From assembly GCF_000527095.1 (NCBI RefSeq), contig NZ_AZUN01000001.1:496001-560000 (forward strand): 64,000 bases of DNA. Reading direction: 5' to 3'. The notes beneath the pieces were generated by a model that made no database searches, was not told where the DNA came from, and was given only the letters and a program-made list of their open reading frames with translations. Source of the stretch: Methylomicrobium lacus LW14. Its GTDB lineage: Bacteria; Pseudomonadota; Gammaproteobacteria; Methylococcales; Methylomonadaceae. Both the position numbers and the translations under genes were made by a program. This document shows positions 17,757 to 24,682 of the stretch, in pieces; the stretch's first letter is position 1; each line of letters opens with the position of its first letter.

Positions 17757-17874
17757 AATCAACTCACCACTACTATCTAATCGCCAAGTATTTGCGAAGC
17801 CGCCGAACCCAATTCAAAAATCCACCTTTAAAAACCGCCAAAGGGCGGCGCGTCCCTTGACCGTTTTGTTGTGC
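17757..17874 (-). other. Degenerate attC carrying the uninserted IS target
   Basis: The right arm GCGCGTCCCTTGACCG (17848-17863) and core-like GTTGTGC (17868-17874) match the attC sites at 526 and 21055, as does the middle (GCGAAGCCGCC, ACCGCCAA, GGGCGG). The left arm is not recognisable and the left core is poor (AATCAAC at 17757). The site is uninterrupted, so it shows the sequence into which the IS110-type element inserts. Confidence 0.7.
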
Positions 17875-17975
17875 TAAACAATGGCGCTCCGCGTCCAAGG
17901 GAACGGAGCCATGCTATTACGAATTTGATGCTAAAAACGCGCGCAACACTCCCGGATGTTTGGCGACCCTTACGC

Positions 17976-18260
17976 CTACGCCAGTGCCCGAAGCACTGCT
18001 TGAGGCTCTTTTGCAACCACATGCAGCAGGGCCAGTGCAGGACCATGCGGTTTGCGATCGCCGCGTTCCCAATGCCGGAGCGTACCGAGGCTGATGCAAA
18101 ACTTAGCTGCAAACTCAGTTTGCGTAAGCCCTAAACTGCGGCGCAATTGCCCCACATCAATTTCTTCCGGGCGATAAGTGTTTGCAGGGACTGCTTCACC
18201 TTCATTGAGGGCAATTGCCTCGCGCAAACCCTGTGCGATACTTTCAAATGCGTTAGCCAT
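17976..18260 (-). CDS. higA: HigA-type antitoxin, XRE-family HTH
   Basis: A 94-residue DNA-binding antitoxin. The HTH_3 domain is LRRSLGLTQTEFAAKFCISL followed by GTLRHWERGDRKP, with the recognition helix near residues 55-65. The N-terminal 35 residues would contact the toxin in related HigBA/RelBE-like systems. Its ATG at 18260 lies inside the 3' end of the toxin gene (8-nt overlap), the usual toxin-first order of higBA. Antitoxins of this class also repress their own operon. The toxin gene is broken, so the antitoxin may now be an orphan. Confidence 0.88.
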   Translation of the reverse strand: MANAFESIAQGLREAIALNEGEAVPANTYRPEEIDVGQLRRSLGLTQTEFAAKFCISLGTLRHWERGDRKPHGPALALLHVVAKEPQAVLRALA

Positions 18261-18711
18261 GTTCCCTCTCTAGAGCAACTTGAACGAGTATTGAAACCAA
18301 CTTGGCGAGTTCCTTGCGTTCAGATTTTGAGATGTTCGCTTGTTCATTTTTTCCAAAAACGGTAAGCAAATAGAGCGGAATACGTTGGTCATGGTAGAAA
18401 TAAATGATTCGGACTCCACCGCTTTTACCTTTGTTGCCACGTGCCCAGCGAGTTTACGAATACCACCGGTTCCCTCCATGATGTCTCCGCTACGCGGGTG
18501 AGCAGCAAGATAGTCTATGATCGCCTTGCGCTCTGCTTCATTGAGCAGTTCATTGGCACGTCGGATGTATTCAGGAAGCTCAGTGACAGGTAACCGTTTA
18601 GTTCCCCTCTTTGAAAAAGAGGGGCTAGGGGAGATTTTTTTAAATAAATCCCCCTCTATCCCCCTTTTTCAAAGGGGGAAGTGAACACTTACCAGTGACA
18701 GTGATCAACAT
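18253..18711 (-). pseudogene. higB: HigB/RelE-type toxin, interrupted and frameshifted
   Basis: Reading minus from the ATG at 18711 gives MLITVT, then a 103-bp miniature element interrupts. The frame resumes as TELPEYIRRANELLNEAERK and reaches GTGGIRKL near 18436. There one base is missing compared with the expected family reading. After restoring it the frame continues WARGNKGKSGGVRIIYFYHD, then QRIPLYLLTVFGKNEQANIS, and stops at 18253-18255. These blocks are those of RelE/HigB mRNA interferases encoded with HigA-like antitoxins. With both lesions no full toxin can be made. The 1-nt lesion could in principle be a sequencing error; the insertion cannot. Confidence 0.85.
18590..18692. mobile_element. 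103-bp MITE inside the toxin gene, 9-bp target duplication
   Basis: CAGTGACAG occurs at 18581-18589 and again at 18693-18701, flanking a 103-bp palindromic insert. Its ends read GTAACCGTTTAGTTCCCC and, in reverse complement from the other side, GTAAGTGTTCACTTCCCC. The interior is two nested palindromes with CCCCTC and GAGGGG type arms around an AT-rich centre. It has no gene. The duplication restores the toxin frame when removed. Confidence 0.9.
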
Positions 18712-18760
18712 AACTGCCAGTATAATCCAATGGATTACTGGAAACAAGAAGAAGTGCATC

Positions 18761-18817
18761 TCCTAACGCCGCATTCAGCAGCTTGTCTGCTGCAATGAAT
18801 TGACTGTTTTGTTAGGT
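18761..18817 (-). other. Short attC recombination site
   Basis: TCCTAAC (18761-18767) and GTTAGGT (18811-18817) bound arms ATTCAGCAG and CTGCTGCAATGAAT. At 57 bp it is the shortest site in the window. It is the 3' site for the cassette that contains the gene at 19023. Confidence 0.75.
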
Positions 18818-18856
18818 TTGATTTAATTATTGTCACCGGAGTAAACTCCTGGCATG

Positions 18857-18934
18857 CTAGAATTTAACGAATCGATGAGCCGACGAATAATGCCAGTCCG
18901 CAATCTGTCGCACACAATCATGCTTCACCGGATT
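18857..18934 (-). pseudogene. RAYT-like (REP-associated tyrosine transposase) C-terminal fragment
   Basis: The minus strand encodes NPVKHDCVRQIADWHYSSAH followed by RFVKF and a stop at 18857-18859. NPVKHGLV...DWPYSSFHRYV is the characteristic C-terminal segment of Y1-type REP-associated transposases. No catalytic HUH or Tyr region is present nearby, and the frame upstream is broken. It is a small relic within the cassette array, between an attC and the gene at 19023. Confidence 0.65.
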
Positions 18935-19022
18935 AAATTGATGGGTTTAGCTGCCGCTCTACCCATCTACGGCCCTATAAATGCTTGATTGCAATACCTG
19001 ACCCCGTTTTTTGCATTTTTTT

Positions 19023-19355
19023 TCAGTGTGCCCGTTGCTTCAATTCCTCAACAAGCTCCAATGTTCCACGATATACAGATTCTAATGGATGCGTCATGCA
19101 GTAATTGTCCATCCATACAGCAATTGAACGATAGTCGGCAGAACCAAAAATACCATTAGGGTTTGGGCCGGAATATACAAATTGGTTGTAGGAGCTGATA
19201 AACCCCTGTATCCAATTTAGTTCACTGGCATAATCATTTGATTTGCGATATTGGAGCCAGGCTCCACACGTCGAACCGCCCGCTCCCTTTATCTCTCCTG
19301 CGAGTGGATTGGCCGACAGAACGGCCAGCAGAAAAAACACAATCATTGCTCGCAT
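19023..19355 (-). CDS. Small secreted cassette protein
   Basis: A 110-residue protein with a signal peptide (MRAMIVFFLLAVLSANPLAG). The mature part has GGSTCGAWLQYRKSN, a WIQGFISSYNQF segment and WMDNYCMTHPLESV, with two Cys residues that could form a disulfide. The CGAW...WMDNYC pattern is one I recall from small exported hypothetical proteins in cassettes; function unknown. The start at 19355 is chosen because GGAAG lies 6 bases upstream and it begins the signal peptide; the open frame extends to 19400 but that part overlaps the next attC. Confidence 0.75.
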   Translation of the reverse strand: MRAMIVFFLLAVLSANPLAGEIKGAGGSTCGAWLQYRKSNDYASELNWIQGFISSYNQFVYSGPNPNGIFGSADYRSIAVWMDNYCMTHPLESVYRGTLELVEELKQRAH

Positions 19356-19372
19356 GTTGCTTCCGGTATGAT

Positions 19373-19444
19373 TTCTAACGACTGCGCTCACCTGGCGCAA
19401 TGAAGCGGAGCGAAATTGCGATCAGGTGCAGCGCATTGTTATGC
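19373..19444 (-). other. attC recombination site (72 bp)
   Basis: TTCTAAC (19373-19379) and GTTATGC (19438-19444) enclose arms TGCGCTCACCTGGCGCAAT and ATTGCGATCAGGTGCAGCGCA-like sequence. The stop codon of the next cassette gene (19439-19441) overlaps the right core. Confidence 0.88.
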
Positions 19445-20065
19445 AAAATGCTCGATTTTGTGTTTTTTGCTAAGCTTTCTAACTTCTTCATAATCGGCAA
19501 CTTCGTTGTAGTATGTAAATTGGTCTAACTGCCTTTGTTCGCAAAAAATCAACCTCTCATAGGGTTGTTTGTTCTTCTCTGTAAAGTGACAGTAAATATG
19601 TGGATGCCCGCCATATTCATCTCCCTCCCAATCAGTTGCTTCGATATTTTCGTATGGTATAAGTCCGATTAGCATCACATTAATATCGCCTTCTTCCTTG
19701 TTTTTACGGCCAACAAATCTGTATTTTCCTGTTTGTTGGTCAATTTTCAGTGATCCCCAACTTAGTCCCGCCTGTATGCCTTTATGATATGTACCCATTA
19801 AACCGGCCTTGAACCAAGATGAAATACCTTTCTTCTTATTATCAACATCGGGATAGTTATCAATACGCTTCATGTCACGAATGATTACATCCATTCTTAG
19901 TTTATCTCTATGCCGGATAGCTATAATTTCCTCAAATTCCTTTTTCCACTTTTGCCTTAACTGTACCTTCTCAGAGGAAGATAGCGATCGTTTCTTGCCA
20001 CGGGCAAAACTGAAAATATCTTTTAATATTCGATAGCCGGCACCTATGAAACCATATTCAATCAT
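19439..20065 (-). CDS. Cassette protein of unknown function, 208 aa
   Basis: I do not recognise this protein. It begins MIEYGFIGAGYRILKDIFSF, followed by a Lys/Arg-rich helical stretch. A GTYHKGIQAGLSWGSLKID segment is near residue 92, and an aromatic and His-containing part (DEYGGHPHIYCHF) is near 150. The N-terminus is mildly hydrophobic and might associate with a membrane. The gene is markedly AT-rich compared with the core genes, a sign of foreign origin. It fills the space between two clear attC sites, so gene plus left site form one cassette. No good Shine-Dalgarno sequence precedes the ATG. Confidence 0.72.
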   Translation of the reverse strand: MIEYGFIGAGYRILKDIFSFARGKKRSLSSSEKVQLRQKWKKEFEEIIAIRHRDKLRMDVIIRDMKRIDNYPDVDNKKKGISSWFKAGLMGTYHKGIQAGLSWGSLKIDQQTGKYRFVGRKNKEEGDINVMLIGLIPYENIEATDWEGDEYGGHPHIYCHFTEKNKQPYERLIFCEQRQLDQFTYYNEVADYEEVRKLSKKHKIEHFA

Positions 20066-20087
20066 ACGTATGTCTGTTTCTTAATAT

Positions 20088-20156
20088 GCATAACGTAAAG
20101 CTAAGCCGACCGCTGGAGCGTAGCGGAAGCAGGTCGGCTTGAGCGTTAAGTTATGC
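20088..20156 (-). other. attC recombination site (69 bp)
   Basis: A textbook site: GCATAAC (20088-20094) and GTTATGC (20150-20156), with arms TAAGCCGACC and GGTCGGCTT and a GC-rich loop. It marks the 3' end of the two-gene cassette on its right. Confidence 0.95.
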
Positions 20157-20175
20157 TGACTTTAATGTTTGCTCT

Positions 20176-20487
20176 TTATCTATTTCCAGTTGAGAACGGA
20201 ATTGTGACTCCAACACCATACGATGTGGATGATTGGCTGTTTGGATTATTAGATGGAACAACATTTCCGCTGCCACCGTATTGATAGCCCCCATTAACTG
20301 TTGTTGTGCTTTGCAAATTATAAGTTGTTCCTCCTTTGTTTTGGTAAACAGGGAGAGAGGATGTCTGAGATGCTGCACTAGATCCATATTCTGTTGTTGA
20401 GGGCGATGAGCTTTCTCCGACTGCAATGGTAGGAACCATAATTACTAAACCGGTTGCAGCAATTTTAGTAAACAATGATGAACTCAT
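20176..20487 (-). CDS. Small secreted Ser/Thr/Gly-rich cassette protein
   Basis: A 103-residue protein from the ATG at 20487, which has GAGGAG 8 bases upstream. The signal peptide is MSSSLFTKIAATGLVIMVPT followed by IAVG. The mature part is low in charge and rich in Ser, Thr, Gly, Gln and Tyr (TTTVNGGYQYGGSGNVVPS, SYGVGVTIPFSTGNR). It may be a flexible surface or periplasmic protein; no family recognised. It starts 21 bp after the stop of the gene at 20509-20997, so both are probably one transcript within one cassette. Confidence 0.75.
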   Translation of the reverse strand: MSSSLFTKIAATGLVIMVPTIAVGESSSPSTTEYGSSAASQTSSLPVYQNKGGTTYNLQSTTTVNGGYQYGGSGNVVPSNNPNSQSSTSYGVGVTIPFSTGNR

Positions 20488-20508
20488 TTTTAATCTCCTC
20501 AAATTAGA

Positions 20509-20997
20509 TTAGAACGCGCTTGCAATTGCATTTTGCACAGCACGAATGGCGAAAACATTGGAGTCATGTCCAGGGTCGTTAACTTCACTGAAGTTTGAGC
20601 CTTGCCCCCAAGTGATGGTTGGTTTTTGGAATGCCTTGCCAGTAACCCGGAAAGTGTAAGTTCCAGAAACGTTCTTTTCTTCCAGTCCGCCAAGATTGGA
20701 AGAAACTTTTTGGCAAGGAATGTCCCAGCCTTGACGATAATACTTGCCGCTATAAGTAACGGACATTGCTGCAGTGTCACCTTCTTGTGCGCCCGTGACA
20801 CCAGTGATTCGGACACTTGCTTCTAAGGTGTCACCTTTGCAACCAATCTTAATACCAAGCTGCTTAACATCTGAACGGCGATCCTCGGATGAGCCGCCAA
20901 CACGACCATTTAGAACACCACTTAAATCTTCGACAGGGCCAGCATTAGCAAAAGTGGAAACAACCAGCATTGATGCAAAAATAGCTTTACGAACCAT
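20509..20997 (-). CDS. Secreted beta-rich cassette protein, 162 aa
   Basis: A 162-residue exported protein. The ATG at 20997 has GAGGAG 7 bases upstream and begins a clean signal peptide, MVRKAIFASMLVVSTFANA. The mature protein has many beta-prone segments (LEASVRITGVTGAQ, AAMSVTYSGKYYRQGW, SGTYTFRVTGKAF) and two Cys (near 56 and 97) that could pair. No family recognised. The first gene of a probable two-gene cassette, it lies next to the attC that carries IS copy 2. The open frame continues upstream to 21126 but that sequence belongs to the attC. Confidence 0.77.
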   Translation of the reverse strand: MVRKAIFASMLVVSTFANAGPVEDLSGVLNGRVGGSSEDRRSDVKQLGIKIGCKGDTLEASVRITGVTGAQEGDTAAMSVTYSGKYYRQGWDIPCQKVSSNLGGLEEKNVSGTYTFRVTGKAFQKPTITWGQGSNFSEVNDPGHDSNVFAIRAVQNAIASAF

Positions 20998-21160
20998 GAA
21001 CATTCTCCTCTTCAAGTGTTGGCCCGAAGATAGGGATGGGCCATGCTCCCAACTGCATAACGTAAAGGTAAGGGGCGCGCCGCTCATAGCAGCCAAGCGA
21101 AACCGCCAAACCTGATTCAAAAACAAACCTTCAAAACCGCCAACGGGCGGCGCGTCCCTT

Positions 21161-21369
21161 GTATCTTAACAGCGGTTATGATTAGCTACCATAACCTGAG
21201 GCAGAATGAGTTTGTGCGCGTCCCTAGGGTTAACCTTGTGTCAAAGAGAAAACCTTCTGTCTCGCTGCTGATGCCAATCTGAACACTGAACGGTAGCCAA
21301 GGGCCTCGACCCTGAATGCACAAGGCAAGTGAGCTCAGTTGGTTTACTTTAGCCATTCGGAGTAACTTT
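21161..21369 (+). ncRNA. Candidate bridge RNA leader of IS110-type copy 2
   Basis: The leader matches that of copy 1 at the points compared. Target-like segments are GCGCGTCCCT at 21216-21225 (same as the left target arm) and AACGGTAGCCAAGGG at 21289-21303 (near reverse complement of CCCTTGACCGTT). The stem GGTTATG with CATAACC is at 21174-21196. The RNA itself is inferred from element architecture, not shown. Confidence 0.5.
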
Positions 21370-22356
21370 ATGTTTTTCATAGGCATTGATGTTTCCAAAG
21401 CCAAGCTGGATTGCAGCCTGTTAGTGGATGTCTCTAGCAGTAAACGCCGGGCCAAATCGGTTGCCAATTCTAAAGCCGGCGTCGGCGAACTCCTGTCCTG
21501 GTGTGCGAAACAGCACGCCATGACTCAAGAACTTCACGCTATCCTGGAAGGCACGGGAGTCTATCACGAACAGGCGGCGCTGGCTTTAGCCGATGCCGGA
21601 GTCACCGTCTCGATTGTCAATCCGGCTCAAGTCAAAGACTTTGGCCGTAGTCTCGGTGTTCGCACTAAAACCGATGGCATCGATAGTTTGATCTTAGCCC
21701 GCTACGGCGCCTTGCTCAAGCCCAAGATTTGGACCCCGCCGTCCAGAGAGGCTCGAACCTTACAAGTCTTATTGTCCCGCCGTGAAGCGATTGCCCAAGA
21801 CCTGCAACGCGAGCGCAACCGGTTGGAAAAAGCCGATGTTATCGATACGCCATCCCGCGTCCATCAGTCCATTGTCGATTCTGTTGCCTTTCTGGAGCAA
21901 CAACTCAGCAAGCTCCAACAAGACATAGACAACCACATTGACAGGCATCCCAACTTAAAAGCCGACCGTGATCTGTTGCTCAGCATTCCAGCAGTCGGGC
22001 CGCAAGTCAGTAATCACTTGCTGTCCATTATTCATACCCACCACTTCCAATCGGCTGAGCAATTGGCAGCTTATCTCGGGCTAGTGCCGGTGGAGAGGCA
22101 ATCTGGCTCATCTGTTTTAGGTCGACCTCGCTTGTCTAAAGCGGGCCCTGCACAGATGCGGGCTATCCTTTATATGGCAGCTATCGTAGCAACCCGTTAT
22201 AACCTCCACCTTAAAGCACTTTATCAACGGCTACAGGAACGGGGTAAATCGAAAATGTCCGCTCTATGTGCGGTAATGCGAAAACTGGTGCATTTGTGCT
22301 TTGGCGTTCTTAAGACCAGAGAGCCTTACCGATCTGACTATGGCGTTAAAGCTTGA
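21370..22356 (+). CDS. IS110-family transposase (DEDD recombinase), copy 2
   Basis: The 328-residue product is identical to that of the gene at 907-1893: DEDD residues D7, E60, D102 and D105, and a C-terminal Transposase_20-type domain with the Ser-Gly pair at 245-246. The start is set by GGAG 7 bases before the ATG at 21370. It is intact and could act on both copies. Only about 19 bp follow its stop before the element ends, so a guide RNA can only come from the 5' leader. Confidence 0.95.
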   Translation: MFFIGIDVSKAKLDCSLLVDVSSSKRRAKSVANSKAGVGELLSWCAKQHAMTQELHAILEGTGVYHEQAALALADAGVTVSIVNPAQVKDFGRSLGVRTKTDGIDSLILARYGALLKPKIWTPPSREARTLQVLLSRREAIAQDLQRERNRLEKADVIDTPSRVHQSIVDSVAFLEQQLSKLQQDIDNHIDRHPNLKADRDLLLSIPAVGPQVSNHLLSIIHTHHFQSAEQLAAYLGLVPVERQSGSSVLGRPRLSKAGPAQMRAILYMAAIVATRYNLHLKALYQRLQERGKSKMSALCAVMRKLVHLCFGVLKTREPYRSDYGVKA

Positions 22357-22391
22357 CTTTTAAGACGGTATCTTTGACCGTTTTATTAGGC

Positions 22392-22821
22392 TAGAAAAAC
22401 GACATCCAAAACTAGGCAGACGCGGGTAAAAACGAATATATTGGCTTCCTCTTATTTAAAGCAATTAGTTGGAAAAGAAGCGGCCCAATAGAATCCCAGG
22501 ACTGAAGAAAATTGACAGTATTAGATACTTTTCCTCTTTCAGCGGAAAGTCGGCTCTACTTGATTACACATAGTGGTCGCGGGTATTGGGCCTGCCCCAA
22601 GCAAATTGGCCGAGACGCAGGCATGAATGATTGGGGCTAATTCAAAAGTTTGGTCAATAACATCACCTCCTTTTTATGGTAAGTTTGTTTTGCGGGCTGC
22701 CTAACGTTAAGTAGACACCTATCCAGGTGTATATCAAATTTCTGTCATCGGTGCATAACGCCACTCTGACAACCTGCCAAACTAAGCGCTACGCTATTTA
22801 ATCATGGATAGCGACCGCTTT
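22392..22821. other. attI-side region of integron block 2, no supported gene
   Basis: Between the split attC and the integrase remnant. GCCTAAC (22699-22705) and GCATAAC (22753-22759) both fit RYYYAAC in the same direction; one is probably the attI/first-cassette junction. A minus-strand match to a full Shine-Dalgarno sequence (AAAAAGGAGGTGATG, near 22663-22677) is followed only by a frame that stops after 8 codons. ACACCT and AGGTGT form a small hairpin near 22715-22730. No protein could be supported. Confidence 0.5.
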
Positions 22822-22929
22822 ATGCTAACGAAAAACACACCGCCAAAACGTCTTGATCAAGCCCGCGACCAGATTCGCGTCCATTACCATTGGCGCATTT
22901 TAACAATCAAACAGAGTAGACGCATTTAG
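22822..22929 (+). pseudogene. intI: Integron integrase (intI) N-terminal remnant, block 2
   Basis: The 35-codon frame reads MLTKNTPPKRLDQARDQIRV then HYHWRI and ends at TAG 22927-22929. PPKRLDQARDQIRVxHY is the N-terminal signature of IntI recombinases; similarity is lost after HY. The catalytic domain is absent and the next gene is on the other strand. The sequence differs from the remnant at 4025, so the two integrons do not look like one recent duplication. It lies divergent from the block 2 cassettes, as a functional intI would. Confidence 0.75.
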
Positions 22930-22980
22930 CCTGGATTAAGGGCTCTGTCGTTAACCAAGGGTTTCAGCTGTTTCGGCATC

Positions 22981-23002
22981 GAAAAGGGGCGCGATGCGCC
23001 CC
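22981..23002 (-). terminator. Terminator of the phospholipase D-like gene
   Basis: On the minus strand, AGGGGCGC pairs with GCGCCCCT around a short loop and is followed by TTTTC. It lies directly after the stop at 23009. Confidence 0.8.
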
Positions 23003-23008
23003 TGGCTT

Positions 23009-24604
23009 TTAATAAAACACCCGGAACGACCGCTGTATTTCATCGAATTCGTACAAATACGGCCCGGCCACCTCGCGGTTATTCGCGATCACGACCAGAT
23101 CGTGTGAGAACACCGAGGTGTTGTACCAGTTGAAACTGCCTTCGATCACGATTGCATCGTCGATCACGCAATATTTCGAATGGATCGGCGAGTAGGGGAC
23201 CTTGTGATCGTCCTGGCCGTAAACCAGTCCGACCGGAATGCCGGCGTTCTTCAGGCGCTGCACCGACGGCAACAGCGGCCGGCTGAGTTCCTCGGCCATG
23301 CTGCGTTCGACGCCGATGCGGCCCTCGCGCGCCAGATGGCCGTTGAACAGGATATGCACATAGACGCCGCGGTGCTGCGCGTTGATCAGCGCATCGACCA
23401 CGCTGTCGTGATGGTCGCCCACCAGGTCGCCGATCAGGAACAGGCTGCATTTGATCGAATGGCGGGCGCGGTTGATTTCGGCCAGGATCGCATGATGCGG
23501 CTTGTAATAGCGGCCGTTCAGCATCGTGTGGCGGCCGAAGGTGTAGAGCAGGTTGAACGGGCTGAGGGGATCGATGCCGTAACGTTGAATCACGCCGCCG
23601 CGCTGGCTCTGGAATACGTTGTCTAGCAATCGGCAGACGCCGCGCGAATGGAAGGTCATGCCCGATTCCCAGTTCGCCCACCAGCGGTCGAAGGTGATGT
23701 TGAACGAGCCGAGTATGCAGTCCTCGTCGTTGAAGATCACGAATTTGGTATGCATGTCCGGCTCGACTTCGATCAGGTGATGCTGGGTCGTGCAGAACAC
23801 GCCGACCAGTTCGATGCCGGAACGCTTCAGCCGGGCGTAGTTCTGGCTGTTGGTCAAGGTCATCTTGCGCCAGTCCACGATGCATTGCACGCAGACGCCC
23901 TGCTGATGCGCATGGATCAGATGGGTCACGAAGTCGCTGTCGTCGATGCAGTCGACGCTGACCTTGATCGTGCTCAGGCGGTTCGGGTTCTCGTAGCGGC
24001 CGCGGATCACCTTGTCGATATGATCGTGGATGAAGCGCTTCGGGTGATAAGGATGATAGAGCAGGCCCTTGGTGAACTTCGGCGTCAGCCTGAGCGAGTC
24101 GAAATGGTGATTGTACCAGTCGACGTCGCTCTGCAATTCGCCCGCGTTCAGCTCGTAAGTGCGGTAGGTATTCGGGGTCGCCCATTCCGAGGTGATGCGC
24201 CGGTATTTCGGCTGTTCGTCCTGCATTTGATGGCCGTCCATGAAGATGTAATCGTTCTGCGAGGCGATCGAGTGCTCGTCCAGATGCACGATGAAGGAGA
24301 ACTTGACGCAGCTGATCGGGCCGAAATTGCTCGATTGCGGATGGATGTAAAAATCGCGCGTCCGCCGTTTGTGCCGGTCCCAGTGAATATCGTAAGGATC
24401 GGTATCGACGATGTAGGTCTCGCGGACGTTGTGCTCGCGATAGACCTTCAGGATCACCTTGACATTCGCCTGCACGCCGTAATGCACATCGAATTCGATC
24501 TTGCCCCAGCGAATGAAAAACTTGTCGCCGAAGTCGTTCACGCGCGCAAAAAAGCCGCCCAGATCGCCATGGACAGGCATGGCGTAATGCTCAGCGATAT
24601 GCAT
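23009..24604 (-). CDS. Phospholipase D-like protein with two PLD motifs
   Basis: A 531-residue soluble protein. The first PLD motif is MHTKFVIFNDEDCILGSFN with His285, the second IHSKYCVIDDAIVIEGSFNW with His475. Both keep the HxK...GSxN order of catalytic PLD domains, so a phosphodiesterase or phosphatidyl-transfer activity is likely. The N-terminal 140 residues are beta-rich and have no recognised family. There is no signal peptide. The ATG at 24604 has GGAGA 7 bases upstream. It follows the EEP hydrolase gene on the same strand by about 78 bp and both lie downstream of glgA, so the pair may act on glycogen-associated material; that role is inferred only from context. Confidence 0.82.
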   Translation of the reverse strand: MHIAEHYAMPVHGDLGGFFARVNDFGDKFFIRWGKIEFDVHYGVQANVKVILKVYREHNVRETYIVDTDPYDIHWDRHKRRTRDFYIHPQSSNFGPISCVKFSFIVHLDEHSIASQNDYIFMDGHQMQDEQPKYRRITSEWATPNTYRTYELNAGELQSDVDWYNHHFDSLRLTPKFTKGLLYHPYHPKRFIHDHIDKVIRGRYENPNRLSTIKVSVDCIDDSDFVTHLIHAHQQGVCVQCIVDWRKMTLTNSQNYARLKRSGIELVGVFCTTQHHLIEVEPDMHTKFVIFNDEDCILGSFNITFDRWWANWESGMTFHSRGVCRLLDNVFQSQRGGVIQRYGIDPLSPFNLLYTFGRHTMLNGRYYKPHHAILAEINRARHSIKCSLFLIGDLVGDHHDSVVDALINAQHRGVYVHILFNGHLAREGRIGVERSMAEELSRPLLPSVQRLKNAGIPVGLVYGQDDHKVPYSPIHSKYCVIDDAIVIEGSFNWYNTSVFSHDLVVIANNREVAGPYLYEFDEIQRSFRVFY

Positions 24605-24682
24605 CAAGGTTCTCCATCAATCTATCAAGCCGGTGAATGCTGTGGTTTGGCATAGGTTTTTTCAGTGCTCGGGAAAGTTGCC

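Larger units (their letters stand above)
21161..22375 (+). mobile_element. IS110-type insertion sequence, copy 2 (1215 bp)
   Basis: Same length and gene as the element at 698-1912, in the same orientation relative to its attC. Left junction GTCCCTTG then TATCTTAAC; right junction GGTATCT then TTGACCG. The shared core is TT or TTG. This copy has a single left end, without the 66-bp duplication of copy 1, and therefore shows the normal element boundary. Confidence 0.92.
21055..22391 (-). other. attC site split by the IS110-type element (copy 2)
   Basis: GCATAAC (21055-21061) with left arm GGTAAGGGGCGCGCC, and right arm GGCGGCGCGTCCCTT (to 21160) continuing after the element as TTGACCGTTTTATTAGGC (22374-22391). 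The right core is ATTAGGC. The insertion point in the arm is the same, base for base, as in the attC at 526. Confidence 0.83.

Noticed and set aside
20151..20426. Alternative frame of 91 codons overlapping the secreted protein gene at 20176
   Set aside because: The other frame has a signal peptide and a good ribosome site; this one runs into the attC and has neither.
22382..22695. A missed cassette gene right of IS copy 2
   Set aside because: The only minus-strand frame of note would need an ATT start and ends after about 40 codons; no family resemblance.
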